Shown here in pieces: positions 43,842 through 56,035 of a stretch of DNA of 64,000 nt (within the stretch, counting starts at the first letter, position 1; every line of letters starts with the position of its first letter). The notes below the pieces were generated by a model. The model saw nothing but the letters and a program-made list of their open reading frames with translations. It did no database searches and had not been told where the DNA came from. This DNA comes from Silene conica (taxonomy: Eukaryota; Streptophyta; Magnoliopsida; Caryophyllales; Caryophyllaceae). Where the stretch lies: NCBI GenBank assembly GCA_029255685.2, contig CM055315.2, positions 33,361,501-33,425,500 of the forward strand, read 5' to 3'. A program made the translations under genes and the position numbers.

Positions 43842-44729
43842 CTACGGCGGTTGCCTTTCCATTTTGAGATCGGTCAAGTATTTGGGGCAATTCCGTTTCC
43901 TAAGACTTAACCTCCTGCAATAAAGGCACTTGTATTCAACCTTTGAAGATGAGGTGGAAACGCCTTTCGAAAAGGTATTTTCTTTGGCCGCTTTGGGTTT
44001 GAACGTTTTCTTGCCCTTGCCTTTATAGGCATTTTTCTTGAAGCTCGTTTTCCCTTTCTTTCCGATGTTTAATACATCCTTGGTGGAACTTTCATGAAGT
44101 CCCATGTCCCTTTCGGCTTGGACGAGCATCTTATGCAACTCATCCAACGTAGTCTCTTGGTTTCGCATATTAAAATTCACCCGTAATTGAGCATACGCTT
44201 TAACCTTATTGAGCGAGTGAAGAACTCGGTCAATTATGAGAGAGTCGGGAACATCAACGTCTTGCGCTTTTAAAGTCTCCGCGAGCTCAACGAGTTTGAG
44301 CACATGAGGGCTTATCTTTTGCCCTTCCTTCAACGTTATGTCGAAGAAGGCGAAAGCCGCCTCATATTGGATCACCCTTGGAGTTTGCGAAAACATGGTT
44401 GCAAGCTTGGTGTATATCTCATACGATGTGGTCAACTTAATCATACTCCTTTGGAGATCCGGCTCCATGGAGAAGATGAGCACATTTTTAAGAGCGGAGG
44501 ACTCTTTCATGTAGGCTTCATAGGCCTCACGATTTTGGACCGATGAACGAGCGGTCGGAGCGGGAGGAGCCGCTTCGGATAGGTAACGACTCTTATCGTC
44601 ACCTTGAGCGGCCAAAAGCAATTGCGCATCCCAATCCTTAAAATTGGAACCATGCTTATCGAGTTTGCAACGGTCCATAAAAGACCGAAGCCATGAAACG
44701 TTAGTGAGAGGTGGAGCATTGGTTGCCAT
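43842..44729 (-). CDS. Gag of the gag-only Copia family (copy 1)
   Basis: A 295-residue gag protein, with ATG at 44729 and stop at 43842. It opens MATNAPPLTNVSWLRSFMDR and has the copia gag core (FKDWDAQLLLAAQGDD, LIFSMEPDLQRSMIKLTTSY, IYTKLATMFSQTPRV, QYEAAFAFFDITLKEGQKIS), then lysine-rich stretches and a C-terminal knuckle. The knuckle reads CLYCRRLSLRKRNC: the His of C-X2-C-X4-H-X4-C is Leu, so zinc binding is probably lost here, unlike in the copy at 63007. Gag forms the particle that packages the RNA. It is followed by a stop and unrelated noncoding DNA, the same as in the second copy. Confidence 0.9.
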   Translation of the reverse strand: MATNAPPLTNVSWLRSFMDRCKLDKHGSNFKDWDAQLLLAAQGDDKSRYLSEAAPPAPTARSSVQNREAYEAYMKESSALKNVLIFSMEPDLQRSMIKLTTSYEIYTKLATMFSQTPRVIQYEAAFAFFDITLKEGQKISPHVLKLVELAETLKAQDVDVPDSLIIDRVLHSLNKVKAYAQLRVNFNMRNQETTLDELHKMLVQAERDMGLHESSTKDVLNIGKKGKTSFKKNAYKGKGKKTFKPKAAKENTFSKGVSTSSSKVEYKCLYCRRLSLRKRNCPKYLTDLKMERQPP

Positions 44730-47154
44730 TGACGATGTTGAAAATTAAACTACAATAAAATGAAGGAAATAAAACAATATCATTTTAAAATTCATAATTT
44801 AAACTAAAAACTTAAACAAGTTAATTAGTTATTTACTTAATGATCTCTTACCCAATTAAGTAAATAATCCCGAGACCCAAACCCATACTAATGCGGGCAC
44901 GGTGTAGCCGATTCAACCCGTATCGGTATAATTTGGTGGATTAACCCTTTAATCGGTTCTACCTTAGAACTCTCGGTCGACAATTTTCTAAAAATCGTCT
45001 TTAGCCCGAACTTATTGCAACTACGGTTACGAATACTTTCGTTGAGATCAACCAAATTTCAAGGTGTAATCTTATTACCCAACGTGACAATTTTAGTACC
45101 CCGGTGTAGCCGAGCCTACGTTCTTGTGAAGAAGGGATTCATGGGTCCGTACTTTTTGGTAAGGCTAAGTCTCAATATTTATATGTAAGAGATCTAGTCA
45201 AATTATTATCTATCTCCGTTTAAGTGAACTAAGTCGGTGAATTATCGATAAAATAAATGACTAGGTCGACTAAATCGAAAATGCATGAGACGATATATGA
45301 CGATTTGGCTATGCATGCAAACATATAAAAAACAAAAATAAAAGCATAAAATAAACCCTAATATGGCCTTTCCTAGAAAAGAAATAATAAAAGTACAAAT
45401 TCGGAAACCAACTCCTTTGGTCCCTTGAACTTCACGAGGCACGCACTTCGAGGTAAACACCGTCTTGTCGGAACTCCTTTCCGAATGGCACCATCTTCAA
45501 GGAACTCCGGATATTACAAAAATTACAACTTTTCTAGTCTACTTTATACATTATAAAATAGAAATAAATTACAATTGGGTGATACGAGATCACAAAATTA
45601 CAACCCAATCGGTAACCCCTTACATTACGGGAAATACCGATTAAAAACTAAGGCCATACTAAGTAAATTACATAATTCCCAAAATTACGTAAATAAAATC
45701 ATGACATTCATAATTAAAATATGCAATGCTAATGAATATATGAACTAACATGCAAACCCTAAGCCAAATCGTCCTATTTAAATATTAATTATATAAATAG
45801 TTATCGTATACCTCGAATTATGGAATCGCGTGTCTTAACATTTAACAACACTATGCATAATATGAATCGGTATTCATCTTTAAGTTAATCATCCCAACTC
45901 ATATAGGTTTCAAAATTTAGTCTTACTTAAACTTTGAACATGACTTAACTTAACATATTTTAATATTGTTCGGTATTACTCGGTTTTACGGGAAAAATAA
46001 TATAAAAATCCAAAAGAGTCATTAAAATTTCGAAAAATTCAAAATTCAAATTTTGAAAATTCCAGAATGTTCTTAATTTCAGTACCTTAAAAAATATTAG
46101 TATTTATACGGTTTTAATATTATTTCGAAAATAATATGTAAAACGAGCATTTTAAGTCGGAAAATTTAATAATTAACTCCATAAATGCAAATAAAATACT
46201 AATAATATTTTTACACTTTCCAAAACACCTTAAGAACATAAAATGGTCAGAAAATTAAATTACACACTGCCCAAGAGCCGAAATTTTTAATTACATGACT
46301 CTTTTAATTCAATTTTAAATGCAACTTTTAACAAATTAAAATTAAATTAAAACTGAAACTTTTGGCTCCCAAGAAAATTTTCGTGATGAACATATCATAT
46401 ATGACTATTATGGGTTAAATTTTTCGGCCATTTTAACAACTATTGCAAATTTTAACGATTTTCGTCATATATCGAACGATTTTAACCTTTAAAATTATTT
46501 CTCAAGCATAAAATAAGATAAAAATCTCGAAGTTTTTATACATGCTGGAAATAATATATATGACATCGTGTAAAATTTTTATGGCCAAATTCCAACTTAA
46601 ACTATTAAAGTCGAAATTATGTCACTAATTACCCGATTTGTACATTAAAAATCTATAATATTGCAATATTTGTGATAAATTTCTGAAAAATTCAACATAT
46701 ATTTCAAATATTGCATGTGACATACTCATAAATGTTTATAGTCAAATTCATAATATAACTATTTTAACCCATTTTTATTCATCTTATTGTATTTTAACCC
46801 TTAAAATTCATATCACATGTTTTATAAGTCCATAATTTACGAAAATTCATATTCATAACATAGGATATACATGTGATAACATACTGAAAAATCTCGGCCA
46901 TAAGCTTATTTTAACTATTTTCCCCCAAAAATAATCATTTTTAACCATTAAAAATCAATAAAACCGAAATTAAAATACCAAAGAACAATATACATGCAAA
47001 ATATATTCCAAATATTCTAAAAACATTTTAGAAACAGTAGGTATTCATGCTTAATTATTTCGTGCATATCTTATATTAAACGAAAAACCAATTTTATTTT
47101 GTTATCACTATAACTCCGTAAAAACGTAAACGGAAAGCATGCAAACAACCTATT
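44730..47154 (-). other. Long 5' leader of the gag-only element
   Basis: About 2.4 kb between primer site and gag ATG, AT-rich and without a long ORF. Blocks such as CGGCTACACCGGGGTACT are shared with the leader at 60571-63006, so the leader is a conserved feature of the family. Confidence 0.75.
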
Positions 47155-47166
47155 GCTCTGATACCA
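47155..47166 (-). promoter_or_regulatory. Primer-binding site, initiator Met tRNA
   Basis: TGGTATCAGAGC on the minus strand, two bases inside the 5' LTR end. Confidence 0.9.
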
Positions 47167-47168
47167 AT

Positions 47169-48404
47169 TGAAGGCTTTTTAGTTACTCATAAACTAAATA
47201 TTTAGTCATACTAATCAAAATACTTTAAATAACATTTTAATTAACTTATTTATGTGATCTTATGCATGCTAAAATGCGGAAATAGGAATGATTTAGAACC
47301 CTTACACACGGTCCAAATCAAATGCTAGGATGATCTTCCAAAATGCTCAACAAGAACACCTCCTCTAAGATGCACCAAGACAACCCTTGTATGAACCGAA
47401 ATCTTCGAACAAGCTAGTATCAAGAATCGGTTTTCCTTAAACAATATAAGTTCTAGTATGAACTTATTATACTAAAATTATATCTCTTATATAACTAGTA
47501 TTGTATTATCTTATAATATTTATTTAGAGGATTTTATGTTGTAATATTTTCTCACCCTTAGAAAATCTAACAAGCAATAATAATAGAATGAATTGTGGAG
47601 CATTACACATATAAATCAAGTGGTGCTTGGGTTGTGTGTTGGCCGGGTATGGAGAAGAGCAAAAGGGGAGACAACTTCTCTTACCCATGCTAATTAGGGT
47701 TGCCTAGGTAGTGTTTCCAAGGTGCTTTAAACACAATGATTAAAGTGTGTTTAACACACAATAACCACCTACAACCATCTCCACTTAGCCGCCAAAATTA
47801 GACTTAAAATGGACTTTATTTTACAAATTTGTCAATTGTACAATTTGTACAAAATGTGACATCTTATATGTCACAAGGTAATGTATTTTAGAACATTTAA
47901 AACATATAAATATTTATCGTATAAATATTGCGATAAATCATATTTATCAATTGACAAGTAATTCGAAATTACAATTATAAAATGATTATTTATCGTCAAT
48001 ACGATTTACAACCTTTGTATTAATTACAACCCGATTCATTTTAATTACGATATTATAAAATATCGTTTTATTGTTTAACAATTGACACGTTTCAATTTTT
48101 AACATAAATCTTACAATAAGATTTAACCTCTAATTTCTCGATATACGAGTTTAAGGAATATGATCAAATCGTATCAATATACATTTGATCACTTTATCAA
48201 TTAAGGGAATTGTCCTAAAGGTGTGACCTAAAGGGATCAACTGACCACCACCGTCATACGACAGTAATGTCAAACTCTAGCTAGCCAATCATTACCGATT
48301 AATGTTCGTCAGTTGACTAATTTAATTCGTATCATCCCTTGCGCATTCTCGTCATGAGATTTAATTACGTGATCGCACTATTGTTGAGGACACATTTCCC
48401 AACA
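47169..48404 (-). repeat. 5' LTR of the gag-only element
   Basis: 1,236 bp, about 99% identical to 40110-41345 by eye. Confidence 0.93.
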
Positions 48405-49880
48405 ATAATTATAACAGGGATCAAAATTTGGCAAATGTAGCATTTGTAAACTACCCACAACGCAGCAAGAACAACCCAATTAGCAACGACAAAAAGAGAC
48501 AACAGTCCAGCAATGGTGTGAAAGCAACAACAAATCATAAGAGCAATAACAGTACCAGCAGCAAGTAAGCAACGTAGTAATAGCAGTGACATTACAACAA
48601 GTGTGCAGAAAGAAAACGCAGCAGCACAATAATTGAACAACGGCAACGTTGAAAGCACTAGCAGCAACACATAATGCGGTAGCACGACAACGAGATACAG
48701 TAGCGATAAAATAGATACAAGCAACAACTTCAGCAAGAAAAACGCAGGAAAAACAACAAGGCAACAGCTATTGAAATAACACACAGCAGCCATTACAATA
48801 AACATAACGCAACAGCAACTACGACCAACGCAGCAACAGTAGTAGTATTAGTAGCAACATACAACACATACAACAATCGCAACTATAGCGATAGTAAAAC
48901 AGTAGCAATTGCAGTAATTACAGACTTCCGACGACCAAGCAACAACATTTAAACAACATCAGTTTGCATAACAGCCATAGCAGGGACGACAACAGCAGTT
49001 CAGCAGTACACACATGTAGGAACACAATAACAACCACAATGCGACAGAGGCAATGCAGCAGCTATAAAATAACAGAGAACAACAGCAGCTTATAACAACA
49101 ACACCGAACACAAGAACCTCGCTTCAACTTCACATTTATCATATTACACAAAACGAATCTTTGACATAAGTCGAGTAACCTCTCAAAGTTACCTCTTTTC
49201 GCAATTAAAACTTCGATTTATCACAGAACCAAGCTCGGAAACTACCATGACACAACCTATACAAACAAGGAACGAGTTTTACGAAAGAAAACGAAATGGG
49301 TTTGAAAGGCAGAAATTTCGTGGTGCCCAAGTGCTGGAGTTTCTTACCTAGAAACGACGGCGACGGCGAGATGAAGAGAAAGACGTGAAAATCATTCGAG
49401 ATGGTTGTGAAACGAAGAAATGGCGAAGATTTTTGTGAATTATTTACATTGTATACAAATGGGGGAAAGTAAGAGGATAGGGTTTGAGAAGATGAGGATG
49501 ATTGATTGTGAAATGTCTTTTTATATAAGAAACGAGTTTTGAGTCGGAAAATTATTACATGAGTCGAGTTTGAGTCGGGTTTCATGTATGAGTCGGAAAT
49601 TGTTCAAATATTAGTAAATCATTATTTTTACAATTATTAAAACTCAAAATAACAATTGAACACGTAAATTACAGAATGCATTTAAGTTTTCCGAACGTTA
49701 AAATTTAATCGTTACAATATAATTACGTAATTAATTGAAATATCGTTTAAAAACAAATATGCTTTTAAAATGAAATTCATTTCATTTAAATATAATTATG
49801 AAATTTCATGAAATATAAATTACTCTAAAATTAGAATTAAAATCAATAAAATTACGAGTTCGAAATATCGGGGTGTTACA

Positions 49881-51629
49881 AGATGGGGGTAAAATATATA
49901 GTTGTTTTTTTATATAACTTAATTGGAATTTGCATGTATATCGTCTTTAGGTGAGGACTTCGTAGAGGAGCAATACAAGATCGTCACTTTTGCATTTGGA
50001 ATTTATGAATAAAAGGTAGGGTTCCCATACACAATATGTTTATGCAGTTAATTACTTTTGTGTTGTATAATGATTTTGTTATTGGGGTATTATGGTGTTT
50101 TAATTTATAGATATTAGTAATGATGGATTGATATTGTGAGCCATGTTGGGAGATGGGTTCACCCACTTTTTTGCCTTTTGTGACTCTCGCCACAAGGGGA
50201 TATGCACATTATTGAGCTTGGGTTCGTTTGTTGAGATGAGTGGGTATTTGATTACTACGTTGTGGTTTGACATAGGCTAGGGTGGGTTACCTGTTGCGAT
50301 GGGAACCCGGCTACTCGTTGTGATGGAAATCCAACTACTCATAGCGATGAATGCCTTTGTGGATCTTGGTGTTTGGAGAAGGTGGATTACTTATTGTGTA
50401 TTCTTGTTTTGTTTTTTATTGTATGTTGTAGTTAATTGTGTAAATGCACTGACCCTTTAATGTTTTCAAAACTGTGGTAAACCCTTTGATATTTCCGGTA
50501 AATACGGAGCAATGAGTCTAGCAAGAATTGATATGTGAGCTTGTTGCAGGATTGGATGGGAGCCGATGAGACAATCACATGTTTAGCTTCCATTGTTGAT
50601 TAGACTTCCATTTGTGTAGTTGGAGTTGTACTTTATTTTGGTTTTGGGTTTTGAAGTATGTAATCAACTAAGTTATTCATTATTATTAATGTTGTCTCTA
50701 TGCTCTATTTGAAGCGTACTACCGCGTGAAACTGAGATGGTAATACTCCCATTCGCTAAGGTAAGACTTGGTGAGACTCTTCGGTAAATTGGGGTGTTAT
50801 ACCTGCGCTCTGTGAATTTGTTTCTTTATTTTTGGCCTGGGATAGGGAGGATGATGTATGTGTGGATCTGACTGTGTCTTTCCCCTTCACTCAATCCGGA
50901 TTGTTTGATATCGTGTCCGGACGCGTTGTGATTGATGCTGCTTAGCGCAAGTGTGTCAACTATTAGGGCTTGTCTACAACGATCAATTATGTTTTTTACG
51001 TTCTCCTTCTCTTCGTTGGGGGAGTTTCCGACAGGTGTTGTTGCTTTACTCAGGCCGATATATAAATTGTCGGTGTCTCAGGATGTCGGGGTCCACTGTA
51101 CACATTTGTTTTGCTATTGATAAGGGAGTGGTAGCGTATATAGTATCTCGATTTCCCGTTAATATCTTGTAAAATTGTTTTTGATCTCAAGAAAAGTTGT
51201 GTTTGATAACAAAAAATATAGTAATAATAATAATAACGGGGTGAGGTTCAATCACTATTTTTTTATAAATTTTGATATTATCTTAACAAAAGTTGTGCAG
51301 ACAACAATAATAAAAATAACACGAGCTCATTGTTGGTTGTTTATGAAATTTTCCTTTAAATACATTTTATTGTTTATTTTTCTAATCATGGTTACCTAAC
51401 TTTAATTTTATTTAAGACGAATTTCTTTGCGAGAAATCCGAGCGTATATGTTATTGATGGTTTCGTTGAATATGCGACCAAATAGAAATAATCCGTGAAT
51501 TTCACAGGCAAAATATATTTAAAATGAACTAAACTTAAATTCTGAATAAAATCCTCTTTTATCATAGTACAAAAAATCATCGACCTACGCCACCAGTTAA
51601 TAATAAATTTTACATTTTATATAAGTAGC
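49881..51629. other. Repeat-derived intergenic DNA
   Basis: 50200-50800 has a style seen in gypsy LTRs (GTTGTGATGGAAATCC-type repeats, TTGGGGTGTTATA near 50795) but no borders were found. 51180-51600 is AT-rich with nothing recognised. A coding relic at 50810-51175 is listed separately. Confidence 0.4.
50810..51175 (+). pseudogene. Decayed relic of a plant retroelement-associated protein
   Basis: In two frames it reads WDREDDVCVDLTVSFPFTQS, SGRVVIDAA, then FFTFSFSSLGEFPTGVVALL and KGVVAYIVSRFPVN. Such blocks belong to a protein often found next to RT sequences in plant genomes (recalled, not searched). Stops and frameshifts interrupt it. The family name is uncertain. Confidence 0.45.
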
Positions 51630-52274
51630 CTAATTCTTTGAAAGAGGAGACACAATACCATTACGTTTGGTAGGAAAACAAACAAACAAGAAACTACAAA
51701 CAATCCCAACTCCAATTGGAAACATCACTAGTTGTTGCTTTGTCTCTTCAGAAGGCATTGGAAACAAACACTTGACAACATTTTGATCTAACAATGCGAC
51801 TGCCATGAAAACCAAAACCCCCATAATCCCATGTAAAAAGTCAACTACCCTTATTCGATATTTAACCGCATCATCCAGGCTAAGCGTCATTGACCCGTCT
51901 ACAATCCATAATCCCTTAAATGTGGCGACACCATACCGGACTTTTCCCCGCTCGTCCCGAACACTATCGGTGAAACACATAAGGAAACATGTGATGCTTG
52001 TGAGAAATATGAGGCATAATGTTGTGAGTTGGGCTTGGAATGTTTGGCATTGTCCTTGATTTGTTACAATTGGAGAGAACATTTCGAATATTAGGACCGA
52101 CCCAGTTGGTAGTCGACTTGACAAGCGGGTGGTGCCCTTGAATGCTTTTCGAATGACCTTTTGGGTTTGGGTTTTTGATTGATCTTTTGGACTTGTTTCA
52201 TTGTTGTCTAATAAGGGTCGTCTTTGTTCCTCGTTGATTTCTTGGGATATTTGATCTTCTACCTTGATTTCCAT
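51630..52274 (-). CDS. DMP: DUF679 membrane protein (DMP family)
   Basis: A single-exon gene for 214 residues, intact from ATG to stop. It has a charged N-terminus with a dileucine-type RRPLL (18-22), then the DUF679 core: LPTGSVLIFEMFSPIVTN (55-72), a membrane segment at about 81-101, FTDSVRDERGKVRYGVATFK (101-120), KGLWIVDGS, RIRVVDFLHGIMGVLVFMAV (141-160) and FPIGVGIVCSFLFVCFPTKR (185-203). Four membrane spans are predicted, as usual for DMPs, which sit in tonoplast, ER or plastid membranes and act in membrane remodelling, senescence or gamete fusion depending on the member. The sequence is nearer to the DMP1-7 type than to DMP8/9 of gametes (family knowledge). No neighbour shares its orientation. 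Confidence 0.93.
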   Translation of the reverse strand: MEIKVEDQISQEINEEQRRPLLDNNETSPKDQSKTQTQKVIRKAFKGTTRLSSRLPTGSVLIFEMFSPIVTNQGQCQTFQAQLTTLCLIFLTSITCFLMCFTDSVRDERGKVRYGVATFKGLWIVDGSMTLSLDDAVKYRIRVVDFLHGIMGVLVFMAVALLDQNVVKCLFPMPSEETKQQLVMFPIGVGIVCSFLFVCFPTKRNGIVSPLSKN

Positions 52275-53339
52275 TGAAATAATTAAAAATAAGTTTGTTT
52301 AATTTTCTATATGTATAAAATTGATTTGGATATCTATTTATTTGATTTGGAAATTTTATCTATTCTGAAAATAATTGAGTATAGAATTATGTATGATAAA
52401 CTGAATTTTTTGTTTATAAGAATTAAAGATTTTAAATAAAGCTGAGAATAGGGGTTATGCTGGATTTGTAGGGATTTTGCAGCATGCACTTTGTTATGTA
52501 ACTGACTTTGTTATGTAACTGTACGTAACGGTTTAAGCTGTCAATTAATTTATAGCGTTTTTATGTGCTTTTCCGTTTCATTTGTTTCATTATTACAAAT
52601 TTACAATAAGCAACAAAAAAGGTGGCATAATTCAAACCACTTATAACTTCTATAAATATATATTTAGCTGACAGTTGTTATTACACCTTGTAACATCGGA
52701 CCACTTTCATCATACATTGAAGATGTATGAATCCATCACATTATTATTTAAATAGTAAATTAATAATAAATTTCTTTTAAAATTTAATTTTTTAAAATTA
52801 CTCCCTAATATAATTTAGTTTTCTAAAAATTACTCACTTAAAATTACTTATAACTTCTATAATTTTGTTCTTTTAAAACAGAGTTTGATTAGTGTCAATT
52901 ACGTTAATTAATTACTAAATTAGTTTATTCAAAAATAAAGAAGATTTTGTAGTAACTTATAAAGAATTTTTCCGATTTATTTGTCAGTCATCCTTTTTTT
53001 GCTATGATTCTTGGTCTTCTCAAGCAAAACCAAAGCAGACGGCATTTCAATATCATCTTGCCCGGCCTATAATTTAAATGATAGACATTTTTTAAGAAAA
53101 GTACTCACATCGAGAAAAAAAACTAAGAAAAAGTTAAGTAAAAACTTATTAAATTACCAATTCATCCATAATTTGGAGAGTGTTTTTACGGCCCATTAGG
53201 TGATTACCATTTCTCTGTCGCGGAGATTAAAGGTAACATGTTTCTGTTTAAAAAAACAAAATAGTTAGAAAATAAATAAATAATAAAACCGAAATAATAA
53301 GTAATAAAGTAAAATAAATGAATAATAAAGCGCAAAAAA
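52275..53339. other. Intergenic DNA upstream of the DMP gene
   Basis: AT-rich; no gene or repeat recognised. A short direct repeat GACTTTGTTATGTAACTG lies at about 52502. Confidence 0.5.
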
Positions 53340-54879
53340 AGAATATCTCAAACCAACCCCACCATTCCTTCTACATTCTATCAGACGTGCACCTCCAGTT
53401 CGACGCGTATTCCTTGTAGTTGCACTTAATATTGTCCGTTATAATGTTCGCGGCGTCTTTGTTACTGAACCTGAAAAAGAATTAAAATTGAAAATATAAC
53501 AATCATTCGTAATCAAAGTATATACTTAGGAACTTGGATCAAACATAGAGTATATAAAATTTAATTATATAAAATAAACAAAGGACATACTTACCAAACG
53601 TCGCCATCATGGTCATAGGGATCGAGATGAATTCGATGCCTAGTAGCCGCTGTATTCAGAACTTGGTTTACAGGTATTGGAATGTTCTCGTTCTAGGCTC
53701 CCCGACCTCCTACATTACTACTACTACCTCTCTTTCGTCTTCCCCAACACCAACCTAAACCCATCTTATCTCTCCAACCTAAACTGATTTTTGAATCTTT
53801 CATACCATTAATAAATACTCGTATATTTTCTTGATTGTAATGAGACAAAATTTAGATGCACAAGTATATAATTATCCAGAGAACATTAAAGGAAATGTGA
53901 ACAAATTTGTTGCCTCAAAATAATCAAGAAAAAATACAAGTATTTACCACCTAAATGGCATGAAAGATTCAAAGACAGTTCAATGTGTAATTCTTGAACG
54001 GGTACTATTCAAAAATTACATTATAAACATCATGAATTACCATGTTCAGCACAATAATTATAATTAAATATAAAAAATTACACAGTTAATCTTGTCAAAG
54101 TTCTCATATCAATCTAACTCTAGAATCAATTCTATGCATTCAATCTAGCAAAGTCAACAAATAAGCATACTCAACAATAAACAACAATAATTAAGCTGGA
54201 GTTGCGACGGAATTATTGCATTTGCGACGAAATTAAACATAGCTAATTTGCGTCGGAATTAAGAATATCTAGTATACATACGTGAGGAGGAACAAATGAG
54301 GAACAGAGGAAAACGGGAGAGCAGTGGCGGGGGAGGGTGGCACCGGCGGCAGTGGAGAGTTCGCGCCGTGAGAAGAAGAGGAAAGAGGGAGAAGAAGGAG
54401 AGAAAGCGGAAGGAAGGATCGCGAGGGAGGTGAGAAAGAGAGGAAGGTGATGGCTGTGGTAAGGTGGCGTGGTGGTAGTGACGAAGGAGTAAGGAGAGAC
54501 AGATATTGCGTTTTAGGAAATTAGGTTTAAATTGATTTGCGGGAAAATGAAACTGCGGGTTTATATTAAAAAAAGCTTGTAACGGAATTTGTGATGGAAT
54601 TTCCGTTGCAAAAACGGAAAACTCCGTTGCAAATTCCGTTACAAGTTTTGACTACTTGACCCTTGATCAGAATCTAGTGAAACTCAGGCAATATTTGCGA
54701 CGAAAATTCCGTCGCAAAGGTCAACCTTCCCGTCATTTCACTTTTTTTTTCGCGGGGGTGGGAATTTGCCTTCCATCGCAGAAAAAAATTTCTTGCAAGA
54801 TCAGTCGCAAACAATATTTTGCAACGGAAATAGTGTCCGTCGCTGAAATTTCATCGCAAAGACACTGTTTTTTGTAGTG
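53340..54879 (-). mobile_element. CACTA (En/Spm-like) transposon remnant
   Basis: On the minus strand the element starts CACTACAAAAAACAGTG at 54879 and continues with subterminal repeats of the type TTGCGACGGAATTT (54560-54870 and 54200-54260), typical of plant CACTA elements. Further in are exon-like pieces: 53765-53599 (MGLGWCWGRRKRG.., HRIHLDPYDHDGDVW) and about 53470-53375 (FSNKDAANIITDNIKCNYKE) that could belong to the element's gene. No matching left end was found, so it is truncated. Confidence 0.7.
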
Positions 54880-56035
54880 AATTAACCAAACTCAAAATGA
54901 CCTTAAATGACTCAATCCTAACCTGAAACAACTCAAACGAATCAGAATGATTCGGCTCAATGACGTGATCCAGAGTGACCGACCCTGAGTATGACTTGAT
55001 AATTATTGACTTGTAATGATCCGCTTGAATAACTAATCTGCCAATTCAAGTCTACATATGAGCATATAATTATCATCTTAATTTAGGTTATATGAGTCGG
55101 GTTAAAATACATGGAAATGTTAAAAAAAACTTGAAAATAATCGAATAACCTACTGAGGTTTAAGAGTCTAATTATCATCTTATATCAGACTATATGAGTC
55201 ATATCAAGATACCCGTAAATTTATTAAATTTTACATTAATATTAATGGGCATCACAAAAACTAACATCATTTTATTTTTCTCATTTTTTATTGAGTCTCT
55301 CGATTTTATGTCAAAGAGCAACTCATTTTATTTTTCCCATTTTTTTGTTGAGTCTCTCGATTTTATGTCAAAGAGCAACAATTCATACTTTGCCGGATAC
55401 ACAAACATTTAAATTCAACGGGTCTTATATTTTAAACTCGTCGTTTAAAGACTCCTATTTGCAAATATAAATTGTATATAACTAAATAAAAAATTTAAAC
55501 ACTTTTTTTTAAGCAAAAATATTAAAATGATATTTAAACTGTATATCCGTATAATTTTCACGGGTTAAAAACTAGTTATAATAATAAACAAACTTTGTGA
55601 TTTTAACTTGTAACATTATAAAACCATACAATAAAATACATATTTATAGTCTAGTATTATAAAAATGGATACTAATTAAAAAATATCACAAGAATAGATT
55701 AAAAGTAAAATAAAAAACGTGACATTCTTTTATGCGTAAACTGGATTCGAAATAAATTATATTGTACAATACTAAGTATAGTGATTATTGTGCACCACCA
55801 TCGCATGGAGGGAGACCGTGGGAGACACAAAGTGTACATTTTACGATGAATATTGATCATTTTTTATGTTATATGGTGACCACAAATAAAAATTAGTCAC
55901 TTTATAAAAAATAAAAAATTGTCATTAACAACTTTTTAAGTAATCACTCTATACAAGGTCTTATAATATAGTTTATAATATATATAGCATAATCTGTACC
56001 TATTTCATTTAATCTGATTTTGATCGTGGAAGTGT
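54880..56035. other. Intergenic DNA with a Helitron end and a short duplication
   Basis: At 55268-55380 a unit containing GAGTCTCTCGATTTTATGTC is repeated twice (about 56 bp apart). At 55547-55575 a weak Helitron-like end is present: CCGT..ACGG stem, then GTTAAAAACTAG and T. No gene seen. Confidence 0.5.

Larger units (their letters stand above)
40110..48404 (-). mobile_element. Gag-only Copia LTR element, complete copy
   Basis: 8,295 bp on the minus strand. Both LTRs are 1,236 bp (40110-41345 and 47169-48404) and differ at about 11 positions by eye; the target duplication is ATAAT (40105-40109 and 48405-48409). The primer site TGGTATCAGAGC lies just inside the right LTR (about 47155-47166). 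A 2.4-kb leader is followed by an intact gag (44729-43842) and then 2.5 kb without any pol sequence to the purine tract AAGTGGGAGAT at 41346. A second copy starts at 59302 with the same organisation. It must depend on enzymes from another element. Confidence 0.93.
39804..49880 (-). mobile_element. Gypsy-type LTR, split by a later Copia insertion
   Basis: A typical gypsy LTR start, TGTAACACCCCGATATTTCG, lies at 49880 on the minus strand. The sequence reads left to 48405 and resumes at 40109 after the Copia element (shared ATAAT). The part at 48420-49100 is a low-complexity CAA/CAG-rich stretch that continues in style at 39990-40060. The far end of the LTR is not clear. There is no gene in it; open frames here come from the repeats. 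Confidence 0.5.

Noticed and set aside
48365-48805. 146-codon minus-strand frame rich in hydrophobic residues
   Set aside because: Translation of the low-complexity CAA/CAG stretch; no start context or homology.
53011-53199. 62-codon plus-strand frame
   Set aside because: Lysine-rich AT-driven frame with no homology.
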